A stretch of 64,000 bases of DNA from Paenibacillus xylanilyticus (lineage in GTDB: Bacteria; Bacillota; Bacilli; Paenibacillales; Paenibacillaceae): the NCBI RefSeq assembly GCF_009664365.1, contig NZ_CP044310.1, forward strand, positions 5,209,501-5,273,500, written 5' to 3'. Positions 34,729-42,273 of this stretch are shown in pieces. Positions within the stretch are counted from its first letter, which is position 1, and the number at the start of each line of letters is the position of its first letter. Made by a program: the position numbers and the translations under genes. The notes beneath the pieces were generated by a model. That model made no database searches. It worked only from the letters and a program-made list of their open reading frames with translations, and was not told the DNA's origin.

Positions 34729-35148
34729 TTGAAGCAGACAAGACGTAAGGCTTATAGTAATGATGAATGCAGTCTATCGATCAACGAAGGAGCACCCCCA
34801 AGTGAATCAACGACAACAACAAAAATTATCCCTTCCTCCTGGGTTATTGCTGTCAAGCAAAGCGGTGGTCGGGACTATTATGCCCTGTATGCAATCGACT
34901 GGAAACGTGGCGGAAGAATGAGCTGGGAAGGATGGCACCGCCTGGAGGACTTGTTGCAGTTTCATATTCCGGTCAGGCGAAAAGCGGGAAGTCGGAAGTC
35001 TGCTTCGCAACCAGCTGCCAAAATCGCCAAAAAGGCGCTCTATCTGCATCTGGATCAGGCCCGGTACGAGGCGTTGGAGCAGCTCTTTTATCAGCCTTTT
35101 TCGAAGAGCTCATGGAGATTGTTTATTCGAGAAAACAGCCTTATGTAG
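34729..35148 (+). CDS. Hypothetical protein; 5' end possibly frameshifted
   Basis: The intact frame from a TTG at 34729 gives 139 aa with no recognised family. From about residue 33 the sequence looks genuine (IIPSSWVIAVKQSGGRDYYALYAIDWKRGGRM..., then a basic linker and a helical end). The first ~32 residues look like translated leader, because a good ribosome site (AAGGAG, 34786-34793 region) and a GTG at 34802 lie inside them in the +1 frame. Reading from that GTG gives MNQRQQQK and would join the long frame by a -1 shift at the A5 run 34821-34825. A sequence error, a mutation or programmed slippage would each explain this. Confidence 0.5.
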   Translation: MKQTRRKAYSNDECSLSINEGAPPSESTTTTKIIPSSWVIAVKQSGGRDYYALYAIDWKRGGRMSWEGWHRLEDLLQFHIPVRRKAGSRKSASQPAAKIAKKALYLHLDQARYEALEQLFYQPFSKSSWRLFIRENSLM

Positions 35149-35169
35149 GGAGTTCATTTCTTTTCAGGT

Positions 35170-35218
35170 TATAACAAAAAGCCTCTCCCTAATCCGATGA
35201 AGAACAGGGAAAGACTCT
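35170..35218 (-). terminator. Terminator of the DUF4303 gene
   Basis: 10-bp stem allowing G-U pairs, followed on the minus strand by TTTTTGTT. It lies between the convergent hypothetical and DUF4303 genes. Confidence 0.65.
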
Positions 35219-35303
35219 GAAAGAACCCAAATATACTGCAGTCCATTCCGTTAACTCATCTTATACATGGTGTGGCAAGGCTAGCTTGTCTCCAATCGAT
35301 AAA

Positions 35304-35843
35304 CTACTCCAGACCATCATACCGCTTCAAAAACTCACTGGCCAGGCTACTTTCTGTCATCAATACAACCGATTGATTTTCCAGTTCTTCAGCCTCATCA
35401 TCATCGGTCATGGATATGAAGAACGTAATGTCTGCCTTGGATTGTCCGTAACGGGCAAAAACTTCATCAGGTGTTTCACTCACGACCTTGGCAATAATCT
35501 GTATCATCTCATCCTTATAATGCTGTACATCTTCCGCAGCATACAACAATCGGCTGATATGGTTGAAATGCGTATCTTCGCCATACTGATACTCTGAGCA
35601 GCCCCATCGATAGTAGATTTCGTCCTGCTCACTGTCACACAGGCCTTCTTCTTTCATCCTGGCAATATGCCTCGCAAGCGATTCCTCCGTATTGGCCGCC
35701 ATAAACAGGGTGATCCAGTCACTGTCTGTTCCAAACGCACAAGCATATACTTTTTCATGCTGCATCTCTTGCAGCGTTTGCTCCAGATCGGGAAGAAAGC
35801 CGGCTCTGAACTTGTCCTCAAATTCATTTAAGAATTGATCCAT
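35304..35843 (-). CDS. DUF4303-like protein, 179 aa
   Basis: Acidic cytoplasmic protein. The layout of an N-terminal helical region, VYACAFGTDSDWITLFMAANTEESL, YYRWGCSEYQYGEDTHFNHISRLL and a C-terminal TDDDEAEELENQS resembles the DUF4303 family, often found near contact-dependent toxin/immunity sets, though nothing of that kind is visible here. GAGAGGAAAG precedes the ATG. The family call is from memory of the pattern and is tentative. Confidence 0.6.
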   Translation of the reverse strand: MDQFLNEFEDKFRAGFLPDLEQTLQEMQHEKVYACAFGTDSDWITLFMAANTEESLARHIARMKEEGLCDSEQDEIYYRWGCSEYQYGEDTHFNHISRLLYAAEDVQHYKDEMIQIIAKVVSETPDEVFARYGQSKADITFFISMTDDDEAEELENQSVVLMTESSLASEFLKRYDGLE

Positions 35844-35974
35844 TTTTCTTTCCTCTCATTTCTTATGTAGTCATGATCTATAAGCTTATTATGGTTGATT
35901 TTAATAATAGCGGCAACCGCTATCACTTGATCTTTACTGTTCACTTCATGATCGGCTACCCCGTCTAAAAAGCA

Positions 35975-36022
35975 AAAAAGCCTTGCCCCATTCTTCAACG
36001 TTGGAGAATAGAGAAAGGCTTT
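35975..36022 (-). terminator. Terminator of gerE
   Basis: AAAGCCTT/AAGGCTTT outer stem with a paired ATTCTTCAAC/GTTGGAGAAT inner part, followed on the minus strand by TTTTTTGC. Confidence 0.8.
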
Positions 36023-36056
36023 CATGCTGCTTCGACATCTTAACTGTTATTCGCAA

Positions 36057-36281
36057 CTAAATCTTCAGTTCTCCGAGCTTAATCAGCTCTACAACTGCTT
36101 GCGAACGACCCTTAACATTGAGTTTCTGCATCACATTCGAAATATGGTTACGCACCGTTTTCTCGCTGATGAATAACTGCCCTGCGATGTCACGCGTCGT
36201 TTTGTCCTGAACCAGCAATTCGAATACTTCGCGTTCACGGTGGGTCAACAAAAATTTGCTTTTATGATCGATACCCTTCAA
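36057..36281 (-). CDS. gerE: GerE, late mother-cell sporulation regulator
   Basis: 74 aa, the same length as Bacillus GerE and nearly colinear with it: FLLTHREREVFELLVQDKTTRDIA, then LFISEKTVRNHISNVMQKLNVKGRSQAVVELIKLGEL. It is a stand-alone LuxR-type helix-turn-helix that, with sigma-K, tunes late spore coat and crust genes. The start is TTG at 36281, 7 nt after AAGGAGGG. A GTG in the ribosome site is out of frame. A sigma-K-like promoter lies about 60 nt upstream. The cgeB-type cluster in this window is a plausible target. Confidence 0.93.
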   Translation of the reverse strand: MKGIDHKSKFLLTHREREVFELLVQDKTTRDIAGQLFISEKTVRNHISNVMQKLNVKGRSQAVVELIKLGELKI

Positions 36282-36342
36282 TGTTCACCCCTCCTTGCTC
36301 GGGTTGTGTTGGTGTAACAAGGTTAAGGGGATACAGTCAACT

Positions 36343-36371
36343 CATCTTATGTCAGGTCAAGGGCGATGGTT
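36343..36371 (-). promoter_or_regulatory. Sigma-K-like promoter of gerE
   Basis: On the minus strand AACC (36368-36371), 16 bp, then CATAAGATG (36343-36351). The sigma-K consensus is MACM-N16/17-CATANNNTA, so only the last base differs. Bacillus gerE is known to be transcribed by sigma-K. Confidence 0.55.
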
Positions 36372-36465
36372 CAGTTTTATGAAAAAAATGGGCTGTCATT
36401 TGTTGATCCTTCGTAATGGAAGATACACAGCGTTATGTAGTTCTGCTTTTTCGTAGATGCTGGGA

Positions 36466-36517
36466 TAAAAAAATATGCCTTTGCCACTGATGTACCCATC
36501 CGCGCAAAGGCATATTT
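36466..36517 (-). terminator. Terminator of the yhcN-like gene
   Basis: Perfect 13-bp stem (36473-36485 with 36504-36516), followed by a run of T on the minus strand, 13 nt past the stop. Confidence 0.85.
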
Positions 36518-36529
36518 GTTGAGCTGTTT

Positions 36530-37540
36530 TTACCGATGATTAGGATGCATAATGCCATCATTATTGTTGTTGCGGTTTAACACGCCATCACCAAGAATAC
36601 CATCACGGCGCTGATTCATGGCGTTGGTGGGGAAGATGCGTTCAACCATCGATTGGAACGTATCAATCATGCCGCTAACGGGTTTGCCGTTACGAATATC
36701 CTTGGCATAGGACTCCACATGCTCGACAAATTCCGGATTGGCCGATACATAGACATTCTCTACATTCGGTGCAAATTGCTTGATTTTGGCTGCAACTTTG
36801 CCTTTGATCTCTTCAGACGTGTTGTCATCCGAGCTGTCCTGGCGTTGTCCTACGCCCTGTCCTTCACTTTGCATTCCATAATGGCCATCACTCATCGTAC
36901 GTTCTCTGCCCGTGTTCGTGAGCCCGCGCATCATGCCAAATGATCCGGTACCCATTGTTCCGTAAATGCTGCGGTCGTTCCCCATATGGCTGCGGTCTGT
37001 AGCCGAACCGGTGTTCAATCCTGGCGCAATACCACTGGTCGTGTACGGTGACATCGTTCCGTCGCCCGCATGAACGCGCATACCACCCAGATCCTGATTC
37101 ATGCTCTCCGTTCGCATGGTTCCACTCGCACGATTCCGCAAAGTACCGTTCATCGTGCTGTTATGGTTACCGTTACGATTCGATTGACTATCCATCTTGC
37201 CGGCATGACCGTCAGTTAAACGGACAGCAACATAAGCGTTACGGTCGGTTAACAGTACATTGGCCGACTTGATCTCTTTCATTTCGGTAATGCGTTTAGC
37301 CAGTTCGTCACTGGATTTCAGGTCAGTGACATTATGCATGCGATAACTCTTGGCACGAATGCCATCCATTCCATTGGTTTCCACACCATAACGGTTCAGG
37401 CCTCGAACTTCCTGACCCGCATTATTGGTTTGCAAATTGTTGTTATCCCGGCCATCACCGCACCCTGTCAGTCCGGCCATTACAAAAATTGCAGTAGACA
37501 ATGATAAGCTGATTGCTTTCGCCTTTTTGGCTGCTGGCAT
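36530..37540 (-). CDS. YhcN/YlaJ-family sporulation lipoprotein with a low-complexity insert
   Basis: 336-aa lipoprotein; the signal ends in LTGC (Cys27). The two YhcN-domain halves are visible: DLKSSDELAKRITEMKEIKSANVLLTDRNAYVAVRL (about 74-110) and EEIKGKVAAKIKQFAPNVENVYVSANPEFVEHVESYA (about 243-280). Between them lies a Met/Asn/Gly/Ser/Arg/Thr-rich region of roughly 130 residues, making the protein much longer than typical YhcN. In Bacillus this family is found in the inner spore membrane or cortex zone. GGAGG lies 8 nt before the ATG, and a forespore-type promoter is upstream. Confidence 0.88.
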   Translation of the reverse strand: MPAAKKAKAISLSLSTAIFVMAGLTGCGDGRDNNNLQTNNAGQEVRGLNRYGVETNGMDGIRAKSYRMHNVTDLKSSDELAKRITEMKEIKSANVLLTDRNAYVAVRLTDGHAGKMDSQSNRNGNHNSTMNGTLRNRASGTMRTESMNQDLGGMRVHAGDGTMSPYTTSGIAPGLNTGSATDRSHMGNDRSIYGTMGTGSFGMMRGLTNTGRERTMSDGHYGMQSEGQGVGQRQDSSDDNTSEEIKGKVAAKIKQFAPNVENVYVSANPEFVEHVESYAKDIRNGKPVSGMIDTFQSMVERIFPTNAMNQRRDGILGDGVLNRNNNNDGIMHPNHR

Positions 37541-37578
37541 GTCTCATCCTCCAATGTGTATGGTTTAGGTCACAAGGA

Positions 37579-37608
37579 TAGGATGCGCTTCTGAAGTACC
37601 CGATATGC
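37579..37608 (-). promoter_or_regulatory. Sigma-G/F-type forespore promoter of the yhcN-like gene
   Basis: Minus strand GCATA (37604-37608), 18 bp, CATCCTA (37579-37585). This fits the sigma-G consensus GNATR-N18-CATNNTA exactly and lies 39 nt before the start codon. Confidence 0.65.
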
Positions 37609-37648
37609 TGAAAGGATATGGAACCTGTCCTGCGCAACAAAAAAACAA

Positions 37649-37689
37649 AAAAGCGGCGCCAGCACGTTATGTGCGACACCGCTTTTTTT
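37649..37689. terminator. Terminator of the Gld-type ABC operon
   Basis: AAAAAAGCGG...CCGCTTTTTT stem with an inner GCAC/GTGC pair and long A/T runs on both sides, 55 nt past the DUF4340 gene stop. Symmetric, but only minus-strand transcription arrives here. Confidence 0.85.
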
Positions 37690-37743
37690 CCGAATGAACC
37701 TATGGATTTAGTTTATCTAACTGCGTATATCACATTTCCAAGA

Positions 37744-38757
37744 CTACTCTGCTGATGAGGTTGAATCTTCACTTGCACTTCCTGCATCCGACGATGCGTC
37801 AGCTGCTTTCACCGTATCAGGAAATTTCTCCGCATCCTGCAAGGCATCCGCCTGTAGGGAATATGCCCATTGGCCATCTGGTGTTATCACGTAAATGATA
37901 TCCGGTTCGGATGCAACGTTAAGCCCCCGATACACATCGGTTACATTCTCTCCATTTACCTTCTGCTCCACAGAAAGTGTGAATCGGGGCACAGCATCCT
38001 TGAGCTCGGAGGCTTTGCGAACGTCGTCCGCCGTGGAGAGATTTTTAATTTTGCCGATGAGAGATACGGCTTCCGTGGATTCAACCGTCTCACCATTTAG
38101 CGTCCATGTCCGCTCGGCCGCACCGCCTTCCGAAGCCGACTTCAGTACCCAGGTCGCTGCTTCTCCTTCCCAGTCCAGAGAAGCCACATTCGTATCATCG
38201 AGATTAAACGGTGTCGTATCGAGCAGATCATGCCTTGTCAGCTCCATATTGCTGATCGACTCCGACTTCACAGCAACAACAGGACCGGAATTCACCTGAA
38301 CATAACGGGCATCATCTGCCGGAAGCTGTCCGCCGATCTTTAATATGATGTCACGGCTGTCCTTGGTTTTGATATCCAAACGGGCAGCAGTCGAACCCAA
38401 TCCATACTTCTCCAGATCGGTCGGTGTCTCTTCCACCACCAGTTCCTGTTCTGCTCCGGTTAGCGCATCAAGCCAGCTACTGATGGTATAACCGTTAATC
38501 GGGTACGCCTTGGGTTCCACCATGCTCCATACGCCGTCTTTCAGCTCCAATTGGGCAGATAAAGAGGAAGAAGCATCTTCGTCCGTCTGATCTGTACTCG
38601 GGTCATGAATGGTGATCGACTGGATATCATCAGACTGAATGCCAAGCAGCTGGACCTTGACCGCCTCTTCTTCGCGAAAATAATTCTGATTGGCCGCATA
38701 AATCCAGCCCACAATCAGTACCAATACGACCAGAATCGTCGGAATCCATTTCTTCAT
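37744..38757 (-). CDS. DUF4340-domain protein of the Gld-type ABC system
   Basis: 337 aa. One N-terminal membrane helix (WIPTILVVLVLIVGWIYAA) and an extracytoplasmic beta-rich domain with the DUF4340 pattern: an ITIH/VWSMVEPKAYPINGYTISSWLDALT start, and LEKYGLGSTAARLDIKTKDSRDIILKIGG. The C-terminal 25 residues are Asp/Ser/Glu rich. The ATG at 38757 overlaps the GldG-like stop (ATGA) and begins MKKW like its neighbour. The last of four coupled genes; DUF4340 proteins commonly accompany this ABC set, with unknown function. Confidence 0.83.
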   Translation of the reverse strand: MKKWIPTILVVLVLIVGWIYAANQNYFREEEAVKVQLLGIQSDDIQSITIHDPSTDQTDEDASSSLSAQLELKDGVWSMVEPKAYPINGYTISSWLDALTGAEQELVVEETPTDLEKYGLGSTAARLDIKTKDSRDIILKIGGQLPADDARYVQVNSGPVVAVKSESISNMELTRHDLLDTTPFNLDDTNVASLDWEGEAATWVLKSASEGGAAERTWTLNGETVESTEAVSLIGKIKNLSTADDVRKASELKDAVPRFTLSVEQKVNGENVTDVYRGLNVASEPDIIYVITPDGQWAYSLQADALQDAEKFPDTVKAADASSDAGSASEDSTSSAE

Positions 38758-40148
38758 ACGCGTCTGCGCCTCCACCATAAGAATACACCTATGATAACAA
38801 AGATAAGCGGGAAACCCACAATCGCAGCGAAAAAAATCGTTCTGGCCTGCTCACCATTCAGGTAAGCCACTTCATAACCAGCCTGCACCCGCGGGGGAAT
38901 GGTTAACCCGTCCTCTTTTTCACTTAAATAATTAACGGTATTCAAAATGAAGTCACGGTTACCGCCATTCCCGATTTCCGAATCCTGCATGAAGATGGAA
39001 GATCCAAGGATTACGGCTTTTGGTTTGCCTTCAGTCGTATCTGCTGCATAACCGAGCTCGACAGGTCCCTGAATATCCTGATCCGGATCATTCGCGGTTT
39101 CGTTTTGCAGCAAGCCCTCAATATTCGTCTCGCCGTAACTATCATCCGAAGATTGAATCAGTGGCGACAGTGTATACTTCTCCTGTTCCTTGCTTGTCAG
39201 GGCAATCGACAGGGATAACATCGGATACAACTGACTTGCGGACAGTTTATCTGTAATGGCATGTGTACCGTATTCGGGTACAACCCATAGTGGTCCCATC
39301 GTGCTGGCCTGCTTGTTGTCCACCATCACGGCATGCTCATCAACCACTCCATAATCGGCCATGAGCTTGTCGATATTTTTCCAGCTGGATTTCATATCCT
39401 CCACAAAACCGAGGGACAACATCAGCTTGCCCCCATTACTCAGATAGGTTCGAATGGCTTTTAATTCAGTGTCGCTCAGATCACGCTGCGGGCCAATGAT
39501 CGCGAGTACGTCCGCATCTTCGGGAACCACTCCGGCCTGATTGAGCTGCAGTTCTTCTGTTGTAATGTTGTTTTGCTCCAGGGACGAACGAAGCGTGGTC
39601 AACTGATCCAGACCAAGTTCCTCATGCCCTGTCAGGAATACCATTTTCTTCTTTTCGGTGGAAGAGAGATTCATCAGAGCCTGCGTTAATTTTTCCTCCC
39701 CCGTGAACTGGTATGACCCATCACTGCCATCCCCTACTGCTGTAAACAGACTGGCTATATCAATAACTTTATATTGATCCCCCTGCTCCAGGACGATGGA
39801 ACTGCCTGTGATGCCGTATTTCGAGGCCAGCGTCGGTTCCTGTGTCAGATTATACTGTTCCATCTTGAGCTTGCTGTTTCGTTTGGTATACTCCTGAACC
39901 ATGTCCATTACTTCGCGATTCAAGACGGTATTGTTGGCATTCTCCACCGTTAATACCTTAATGCTAACGTCATCCTTTACATTTTTGATCGCGGTCAGTG
40001 ACTGGTCCGATAAGGTGTATTGTTTGTTTGCCGTCAGATCCAGCTGGAATCCGCCAAGCGAATTCAGAAACAGCGTAAGCAAAATAAAAATGCCGATGAC
40101 CGCTACAGACAGCACCGTACTATTCGTATGACTCAACCATTTTTTCAT
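38754..40148 (-). CDS. GldG-like extracytoplasmic protein of ABC system
   Basis: 464 aa. An N-terminal span (about 13-32) and a C-terminal span (about 435-458, ending in WWRRRRV) anchor a large domain of the ABC-type uncharacterised/GldG family: LDLTANKQYTLSDQSLTAIKNVKDDVSIKVL, then KKKMVFLTGHEELGLDQLTTLRSSLEQNNITTEELQL and LMLSLGF. In Bacteroidetes GldG partners GldA and GldF in gliding. In Firmicutes the set is widespread and its cargo is unknown. GGAGGTGAG precedes the ATG. Confidence 0.85.
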   Translation of the reverse strand: MKKWLSHTNSTVLSVAVIGIFILLTLFLNSLGGFQLDLTANKQYTLSDQSLTAIKNVKDDVSIKVLTVENANNTVLNREVMDMVQEYTKRNSKLKMEQYNLTQEPTLASKYGITGSSIVLEQGDQYKVIDIASLFTAVGDGSDGSYQFTGEEKLTQALMNLSSTEKKKMVFLTGHEELGLDQLTTLRSSLEQNNITTEELQLNQAGVVPEDADVLAIIGPQRDLSDTELKAIRTYLSNGGKLMLSLGFVEDMKSSWKNIDKLMADYGVVDEHAVMVDNKQASTMGPLWVVPEYGTHAITDKLSASQLYPMLSLSIALTSKEQEKYTLSPLIQSSDDSYGETNIEGLLQNETANDPDQDIQGPVELGYAADTTEGKPKAVILGSSIFMQDSEIGNGGNRDFILNTVNYLSEKEDGLTIPPRVQAGYEVAYLNGEQARTIFFAAIVGFPLIFVIIGVFLWWRRRRV

Positions 40149-40152
40149 CTTC

Positions 40153-40869
40153 TCACCTCCACCGCTTCCGTTCCACGATTTGAATGCTCAGTAGCAGAAA
40201 TACGCCTGATAGCGTCACATAATACAAGATATCCGGTCCACTGAGCACACCCTTCGTGAAGCTGTCAAAACGGTTCGTCAGCGCAAATGGATCAAGCCAT
40301 TTCTGCAGTGCAGAACCGGTATTGCCTGCGAATGAATCAAGCATCCACAATACGAGCAAAATAATAAAACCGGCCACCGCAGACACCATCTGATGCTGAG
40401 ATAATGTAGAAGCAAACAATCCGATCGCCATCATGCTGCCGCCCAGGAAGAAGAGTCCCAGCGCCGACAGCCAAACCGAGGTCAGATCCAACGTTCCAAA
40501 GAACGACATAATGAACGGATAGACCAGACTGCACAGAATGAGCACGATCAGAATGGCCAGAGAGGCCAGATACTTCCCAAATATGACTTCCGTTACCCGA
40601 GCCGGGGAGGTCAGCAGCAGCTCATCTGTACCCTGCCTGAATTCCTCAGCAACCAGTCTCATGGTCAATAAAGGCACCACAAACAGCAGCATGGATAAGA
40701 TATCACCGAGAACTAGGCGATAATCCACAATACTGGGCTGGTAATACACGAAGCTGGAGTAAAACAATAAACTTGTCATCAGCACATAGACCGCAAAGGC
40801 GAAATAGGATGTGGGTGACAAAAAATACGCCTGAAGTTCCTTATTGCAAATAGCCATCATTCGTCTCAT
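40153..40869 (-). CDS. ABC-2 type permease (GldF-like)
   Basis: 238-aa membrane protein with six hydrophobic segments. The start MRRMMAICNKELQAYFLSPTSYFAFAVY and MRLVAEEFRQGTDELLLTSPARVTEVIFGKYLA are typical of GldF/ABC-2 permeases. Its ATG overlaps the ATPase stop by the ATGA arrangement, and the gene is followed 4 nt later by the GldG-like gene, so all four are translated in series. Confidence 0.9.
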   Translation of the reverse strand: MRRMMAICNKELQAYFLSPTSYFAFAVYVLMTSLLFYSSFVYYQPSIVDYRLVLGDILSMLLFVVPLLTMRLVAEEFRQGTDELLLTSPARVTEVIFGKYLASLAILIVLILCSLVYPFIMSFFGTLDLTSVWLSALGLFFLGGSMMAIGLFASTLSQHQMVSAVAGFIILLVLWMLDSFAGNTGSALQKWLDPFALTNRFDSFTKGVLSGPDILYYVTLSGVFLLLSIQIVERKRWR

Positions 40870-41912
40870 TTGGATTCCTCCTCTGTTGGCGAATCCGCAG
40901 AGTCTTCTCGAGCCGGGTCAGGCGTATCTTCATCCGGTGACTCATTGTCCGGTTCCGTTGTAGTCAGCTTCAGGAAGATCTGCTCCAGACTGAGATTTTC
41001 CTTCTTCATTTCCAGGATCGGCAGTCCCGCTCCGGATAAAAGATAAAACAGCTCTTCCCGGAAGTCCTCGGGTGAATCTCCGGTAAGCAGCATTTTAACC
41101 GTTCCCTGCTGATCTGTGCTGCCGTTTCCGTCCGTGGGTTGAATAACTTCCCTCCTCACCTTCTCCCAAGGTGTCAGCAAATGATGTAGCTGCTGCTCTG
41201 TCGCCTTGACTTCAATGGATACCTTGAACTGATCCCCCATTGAAGAACCAAAGTGTTGTGGTGAACCGTCAAGTACGAGCTGTCCCTGATTAATAATCAA
41301 CATCCGGTTACATAGCGTGCTGACTTCAGGCAGAATATGTGTACTGAGCAGCACCGTATGATTTTCGCCGAGCTCCCGGATCAGATCACGAATCTCCATA
41401 ATCTGATTCGGGTCAAGCCCTGATGTAGGCTCATCCAGGACAAGCAGATCAGGCTTGTGGATAATGGCTCCCGCCAGTCCCAGTCGCTGTTTATAACCTT
41501 TGGATAGTCCACGCACCAGTTGTTTCTCCCGCTCCTGAAGCCCCAGCCTGCTGACCATCTCACTGATCCGCAGTTTAATCTCGCGTGCCGGAACATCCCT
41601 CAGGTTCGCCACGAATTTTAAATAGGACTGCACCGTCATGTCCGGATATAGCGGCGGTGTTTCCGGAAGATAACCGATTTTGGAACGAACAGCTCTGCCC
41701 TGATCATGCACAGATTGTCCATCAACCACAATCGACCCGGCGGTGGGTTGCAGGTAACCGGTGATCATGCGCATCGTTGTCGTTTTGCCGGCACCATTGG
41801 GCCCCAGAAAACCAACAATCTCACCGCGCTCCATTGTGAAATCCAGTTGATGCACGCCGCGCCGTCCATCATACACTTTGCTGACCTGTTTCACTTCGAG
41901 CACATTATTCAT
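40866..41912 (-). CDS. ABC transporter ATP-binding protein (GldA-like)
   Basis: 348 aa. Walker A GPNGAGKTTT, Q-loop region GYLPETPPLYPDMTVQSYL, signature LSKGYKQRLGLAGAI, Walker B LLVLDEPTSGLDP and H-loop STHIL are intact. A C-terminal extension of ~110 residues carries a regulatory domain and an acidic Asp/Glu/Pro-rich tail. First gene of the four-gene operon. Its ribosome site (GGGAAAGG) is moderate, and a large hairpin lies just before it in the leader. Confidence 0.93.
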   Translation of the reverse strand: MNNVLEVKQVSKVYDGRRGVHQLDFTMERGEIVGFLGPNGAGKTTTMRMITGYLQPTAGSIVVDGQSVHDQGRAVRSKIGYLPETPPLYPDMTVQSYLKFVANLRDVPAREIKLRISEMVSRLGLQEREKQLVRGLSKGYKQRLGLAGAIIHKPDLLVLDEPTSGLDPNQIMEIRDLIRELGENHTVLLSTHILPEVSTLCNRMLIINQGQLVLDGSPQHFGSSMGDQFKVSIEVKATEQQLHHLLTPWEKVRREVIQPTDGNGSTDQQGTVKMLLTGDSPEDFREELFYLLSGAGLPILEMKKENLSLEQIFLKLTTTEPDNESPDEDTPDPAREDSADSPTEEESK

Positions 41913-42273
41913 CCTTTCCCGTTAAAATACCCGTGTGCCATCAAGCAATCCTGATGGTCTACACGGGAAGTTCCTTGTATTTTACGGGGGCTATCCTAAA
42001 CCCAGCTTAATGACACTTAAAAGAAAGATTAAAAAAATATGTCCAAAATGTGAACAACTTGGGTTTCACCCACACCCTGTGCATTGGGGATACGTACCAT
42101 ACAGTACAGGAGTCAGCATTTTGCATCATTCGATTCCACTCGCTCCTAGGAACAATATTATAGACGAATAGGACCATCTCGATCTATATATTGAGGATTG
42201 GAAGTCGCTTATTGGATTGATGCAAAATGCTCAGGAGTATGAGTTCCTGCACAAAAGTCAGAGGGTGAACCGT
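41913..42273. other. Divergent region between the ABC operon and a glycosyltransferase gene
   Basis: 361 bp without a convincing gene; a 78-codon plus-strand frame at 41935-42171 has no ribosome site and no domain-like pattern. Besides the leader hairpin it holds a 14-bp perfect inverted repeat, AGCATTTTGCATCA (42115-42128) against its complement at 42218-42231. Confidence 0.5.
41930..41967. promoter_or_regulatory. Leader hairpin before the Gld-type ABC operon
   Basis: CCCGTGT...ACACGGG and CCATCA...TGATGG pair around an 8-nt loop, giving about 13 bp. On the minus strand it is followed by TATTTTAA and then the ATPase ribosome site. It could be an attenuator or an mRNA-stabilising leader. No riboswitch class is recognised. 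Confidence 0.4.

Noticed and set aside
34932-35174. 80-codon plus-strand frame overlapping the hypothetical gene at 34729
   Set aside because: No ribosome site; the other frame has better codon use and a protein-like composition.
41935-42171. 78-codon plus-strand frame in the gene-free region before the GT4 gene
   Set aside because: No ribosome site, begins inside the leader hairpin of the opposite operon, and no domain-like pattern.
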